Origin: Winslowiella toletana
GTDB lineage: Bacteria; Pseudomonadota; Gammaproteobacteria; Enterobacterales; Enterobacteriaceae
Direction: 5' to 3'
Length of the DNA: 64,000 bases
NCBI RefSeq assembly: GCF_017875465.1
Contig: NZ_JAGGMQ010000001.1
Span: forward strand, 2,046,001-2,110,000
Of the stretch, positions 61,143 to 64,000 are shown one piece after another. The notes beneath the pieces are model-generated. The model saw nothing but the letters and a program-made list of their open reading frames with translations, did not search any database and was not told the origin of the DNA. The position numbers were made by a program, and so were the translations under genes. Position 1 is the first letter of the stretch; every line of letters begins with the position of its first letter.

Positions 61143-63764
61143 TCATGCCTCAAACTGACAGTGAAACTCGCCCTGCTGCAGGGTGACATGTAGCTGGCGG
61201 AATTTCTCATCGCGTGCCGAGGCCGACAGTAAAATCTGGCTCATCTGCGGCAGCAGGGTATTGGTTAAAATGGCGTCGACCATACGACCGCCGGATTCGA
61301 CTTCCGTGCAACGTTTAACAATCTGCGCAATCACCTCATCATCAAAGCGGGCCACAATGTTGTGGTTTTCCAGCAGGCGACGTTCAACACGTCCCAGTTG
61401 CAGCTGTACAATCATCGCCAGCATCGCATCGCTTAACGGATAGTACGGCACCACCAGCAGACGGCCCAGCAGCGCAGGCGGGAACACTTCCAGCAGCGGC
61501 GCGCGCAGCGCGGTAGCCAGCGCCTCAGGTTCCGGCATCAGTTCCGGATCGGCACACAAGCCGCTGATTAACTGGGTTCCGACATTCGAGGTGAGAATAA
61601 TCAGGGTGTTGCGGAAATCGATCAGGCGTCCTTCGCCATCTTCCATCCAGCCTTTATCAAACACCTGGAAGAAGATTTCATGAACATCCGGATGCGCTTT
61701 TTCAATCTCATCCAGCAGCACCACGCTGTAAGGACGACGACGCACCGCTTCGGTCAGTACGCCACCTTCACCGTAACCGACATAGCCCGGAGGCGCGCCT
61801 TTCAGGGTGGAGACGGTGTGCGCCTCCTGGAATTCGCTCATATTGATGGTGATAATATTCTGCTCACCACCGTACAGAGTTTCCGCCAGCGCCAGCGCGG
61901 TTTCGGTTTTACCGACGCCAGACGGACCACACAGCATAAATACCCCGACCGGTTTGTTCGGATCGTCCAGACGCGCGCGTGAAGTCTGTACGCGACGGGC
62001 AATCATCTCCAGTCCGTGACGCTGACCAATTACCCGCGTATTCAGGGTGTCGGCCAGCTGCAGTACCGCATCAATTTCGTTTTTCACCATCCGGCCCAGC
62101 GGGATGCCAGTCCAGTCGGAAACCACCGTCGCGACTACATTGGCATCCACCGCCGCAAACAGCAGCGGCGCTTCGCCCTGCAAGGTTTTTAACGTCTGCT
62201 GACAGGCTTCGAGTTCGCTTTTCAGCGTGACAATATCCGCTTCGTCTTCAGTATCATGCAGCTGCGCGCGCAGGGCGATAATCGCATCAACCTGTACCCG
62301 CTCCTGCTCCCAGCGAGCTTCCAGCGCCTGGCGCTCTTCATCCAGCAGCGCGCGCTGCGCCTGTAGCTGGGCGACACGCTCAGCATTATTCAGACCAACC
62401 CGCGCTTCGCGACCAGCGATCTCCAGTTCGACATCCAGCGCATCAATACGGTGGCAGCAATCTTCCAGCTGCGCCGGACGGGCGCTCTGGCTGACCGCGA
62501 CGCGCGCGCAGGCGGTATCCAGCAGCGCCACCGCTTTATCCGGCAGCTGACGCGCCGGAATATAACGGTGCGACAGACGCACCGCCGCGCTGACCGCTTC
62601 ATCCAGCAGCAGCACGCGATGGTGTTTCTCCAGCGGGCTGACGGTGCTGCGCAGCATCAGCGTCGCTTTCTCTTCGTCCGGCTCCTGAATCTGCACCGTC
62701 TGGAAACGACGGGTCAGCGCCGGATCCTTCTCGATATACTTCTTATATTCCGCCCAGGTGGTGGCGCCAATCGTACGCAGCTGACCGCGCGCCAGCGCCG
62801 GTTTCATCATATTGGCGGCGTCGCCGGTGCCCTGCTGACCGCCCGCGCCCACCAGGGTGTGAATTTCATCGATAAACAGAATGATCGGCGTTGGGCTGGA
62901 CTGCACTTCATTAATCAGCCCTTGCAGACGCGCCTCAAACTCGCCTTTCATCCCGGCGCCGGCCTGCAGCAGACCGAGATCCAGCAGCCACAACTGAACG
63001 TCCTGCAATGGCGGCGGCACATCGCCAGCAGCAATGCGCAGCGCCAGACCTTCCACTACCGCGGTTTTACCGACGCCCGCTTCACCGGTCAGCAGCGGGT
63101 TGTTCTGCCGACGACGCATCAGAATATCCACCATCTGGCGGATCTCGTCGTCACGGCCAACCACCGGATCAATTTTACCGTCGCGCGCCCGCGCGGTGAG
63201 ATCCTGCGCATACTGCGCCAGCGTGCCTTTTGCTGCCTGCGGCACGCCTTCAGCGACGTCATCAGCAAGCGCTGCCATCTGCTGCGCTTCGCTGCTGCCG
63301 GAGAGAATCGCATCGAACTGCTCCGCCAGCAGCGCGGCATTGATGCGCGTAAACTGCGGGGAGATGCTTTTCAGCACGCTGGCCAGATTAAAGGTATTCA
63401 GCAGGCCGAGCAGCAGATGGCCGCCGCGGATTTTGCCGCTGGAAAATTTCAGCGAGCCATAGACCCAGGCGCGTTCAACCGCGCTGTCGATATGCTCAGA
63501 GAGATCGGCGACCGCACTGGCGCCACGCGGCAGACGATCCAGCGCAGTGACTACATCCTGGGTTAACGCCGCTTCATCCAGTGAAAAGTGACGGATAAGC
63601 AGTTGCAGATCGCCATCCTGATGTTGCAGCAGTTGATGAAGCCAGTGCGCCAGCTCTACGTAGGGGTTACCGCGCAGCTTACAGAAGGAGGTCGCGCTCT
63701 CCAGTGAGCGGAACAACAGGGTATCGAGTTTACCGAACAGAACGGCACGGCTGATTTCTGACAT
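61143..63764 (-). CDS. clpV: T6SS sheath-disassembly ATPase TssH/ClpV
   Basis: A AAA+ unfoldase that recycles contracted TssBC sheath; 873 residues. N-domain (about 1-160; [20 protein letters not shown]), first AAA with GEAGVGKT (227-234) and [13 protein letters not shown], a coiled-coil middle region (about 430-560), second AAA with [11 protein letters not shown] (about 611), [20 protein letters not shown] and [18 protein letters not shown]. The start follows tssG by 54 bp; the end overlaps a possible kinase start. Intact. Confidence 0.96.
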   Translation of the reverse strand: MSEISRAVLFGKLDTLLFRSLESATSFCKLRGNPYVELAHWLHQLLQHQDGDLQLLIRHFSLDEAALTQDVVTALDRLPRGASAVADLSEHIDSAVERAWVYGSLKFSSGKIRGGHLLLGLLNTFNLASVLKSISPQFTRINAALLAEQFDAILSGSSEAQQMAALADDVAEGVPQAAKGTLAQYAQDLTARARDGKIDPVVGRDDEIRQMVDILMRRRQNNPLLTGEAGVGKTAVVEGLALRIAAGDVPPPLQDVQLWLLDLGLLQAGAGMKGEFEARLQGLINEVQSSPTPIILFIDEIHTLVGAGGQQGTGDAANMMKPALARGQLRTIGATTWAEYKKYIEKDPALTRRFQTVQIQEPDEEKATLMLRSTVSPLEKHHRVLLLDEAVSAAVRLSHRYIPARQLPDKAVALLDTACARVAVSQSARPAQLEDCCHRIDALDVELEIAGREARVGLNNAERVAQLQAQRALLDEERQALEARWEQERVQVDAIIALRAQLHDTEDEADIVTLKSELEACQQTLKTLQGEAPLLFAAVDANVVATVVSDWTGIPLGRMVKNEIDAVLQLADTLNTRVIGQRHGLEMIARRVQTSRARLDDPNKPVGVFMLCGPSGVGKTETALALAETLYGGEQNIITINMSEFQEAHTVSTLKGAPPGYVGYGEGGVLTEAVRRRPYSVVLLDEIEKAHPDVHEIFFQVFDKGWMEDGEGRLIDFRNTLIILTSNVGTQLISGLCADPELMPEPEALATALRAPLLEVFPPALLGRLLVVPYYPLSDAMLAMIVQLQLGRVERRLLENHNIVARFDDEVIAQIVKRCTEVESGGRMVDAILTNTLLPQMSQILLSASARDEKFRQLHVTLQQGEFHCQFEA

Positions 63765-63818
63765 AATTATTCTCGTTTGCGTGTGGTCTGAAGAAAAAAA
63801 ACGGAAGAAAAACGGGGA

Positions 63819-64000
63819 TTAACTAAATTCGGTTTCCGGGCTAAAGGTTAAATCGCCGCGCGCCTGCGGCTGTGGTTGCGTACCCAGCCAGCTGCTGTAA
63901 CCCAGCCGCTGCGCTGCGCCGAGTCGGCTACCCTGCACCTGATCGCAGGCAAGCAGTAAGCGCACCTCCCAGCAAAACTCGATACCGAAATATTGTCGCA
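63819..64000 (-). CDS. tssG: T6SS baseplate protein TssG, C-terminal end (cut by window)
   Basis: The last 60 codons of a minus-strand gene that continues beyond the window. The reading FGIEFCWEVRLLLACDQVQG then SRLGAAQRLGYSSWLGT is the conserved TssG (ImpH/VasB) end, including the L(G)xxxWLG pattern. TssG with TssE, F and K makes the T6SS baseplate wedge. Its order before clpV is usual for enterobacterial T6SS clusters, so the rest of the machine should lie to the right. Confidence 0.85.
   Translation of the reverse strand, partial: RQYFGIEFCWEVRLLLACDQVQGSRLGAAQRLGYSSWLGTQPQPQARGDLTFSPETEFS

Overview
The window is enterobacterial chromosome, most likely Erwiniaceae (Pantoea/Erwinia/Mixta-like). 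The left end keeps the E. coli order ftsE-ftsY-rsmD-yhhL-yhhM-yhhN-zntA-tusA-yhhQ-dcrB and resumes with yhhS-yhhT. The proteins resemble E. coli orthologues closely, but a large myo-inositol block sits between dcrB and yhhS, and accessory DNA replaces what follows yhhT in E. coli. The genus is inferred from gene content and family memory, not from a search.

1-9.5 kb is housekeeping DNA with three clear regulatory sites: a ZntR-type promoter before zntA, a preQ1-I-like riboswitch before the queuosine-precursor transporter yhhQ, and, between zntA and tusA, a type I toxin-antitoxin locus. That locus encodes a 27-residue DinQ-like membrane peptide. A roughly 84-nt divergent antisense RNA shares a 20-nt element with the peptide's leader.

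9.5-21.9 kb is the inositol catabolic block. iolD-iolG-iolH-iolE run leftward; iolC (kinase fused to a DUF2090 aldolase-type domain) and the RpiR-type regulator iolR run rightward; iolA-iolB run leftward; iolI runs rightward. Together they can take myo-inositol through 2-keto-inositol, the dione, 5-deoxyglucuronate and DKG-phosphate to malonate semialdehyde and acetyl-CoA. AT-rich ATTTCA/TGAAAT motifs recur at every iol promoter region. A family of GC-rich palindromic repeats lies at gene ends throughout 3-32 kb.

21.9-34.9 kb holds yhhS, yhhT, a cupin, a CSS-EAL c-di-GMP phosphodiesterase, a ProP transporter, a second small polyol/inositol-type module (LacI regulator, TIM-barrel isomerase, Gfo/Idh dehydrogenase), the aldehyde reductase ahr, and ddlA.

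35-42.5 kb is a mosaic of toxin-antitoxin genes (mqsRA, an RHH antitoxin with a broken toxin, higBA, two symE copies), an ADP-ribosylglycohydrolase fragment, primase-like relics, and two orphan Rhs C-terminal tips, each followed by a putative immunity gene.

42.5-64 kb is the edge of a type VI secretion cluster, all on the minus strand. It contains tssG (partial), tssH/clpV, a Ser/Thr kinase with a PEGA-like domain, vgrG, an AT-rich group of membrane proteins, DUF2169-pentapeptide, pentapeptide, DUF3540, DUF4150 PAAR-like, a second vgrG, an EagR chaperone, and a full-length prePAAR-Rhs effector with an HNH/SHH-like tip and its immunity gene. The two vgrG genes share almost the whole N-terminal two-thirds. 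The orphan tips and immunity genes just downstream look like a reservoir of exchangeable effector ends for the full-length Rhs.
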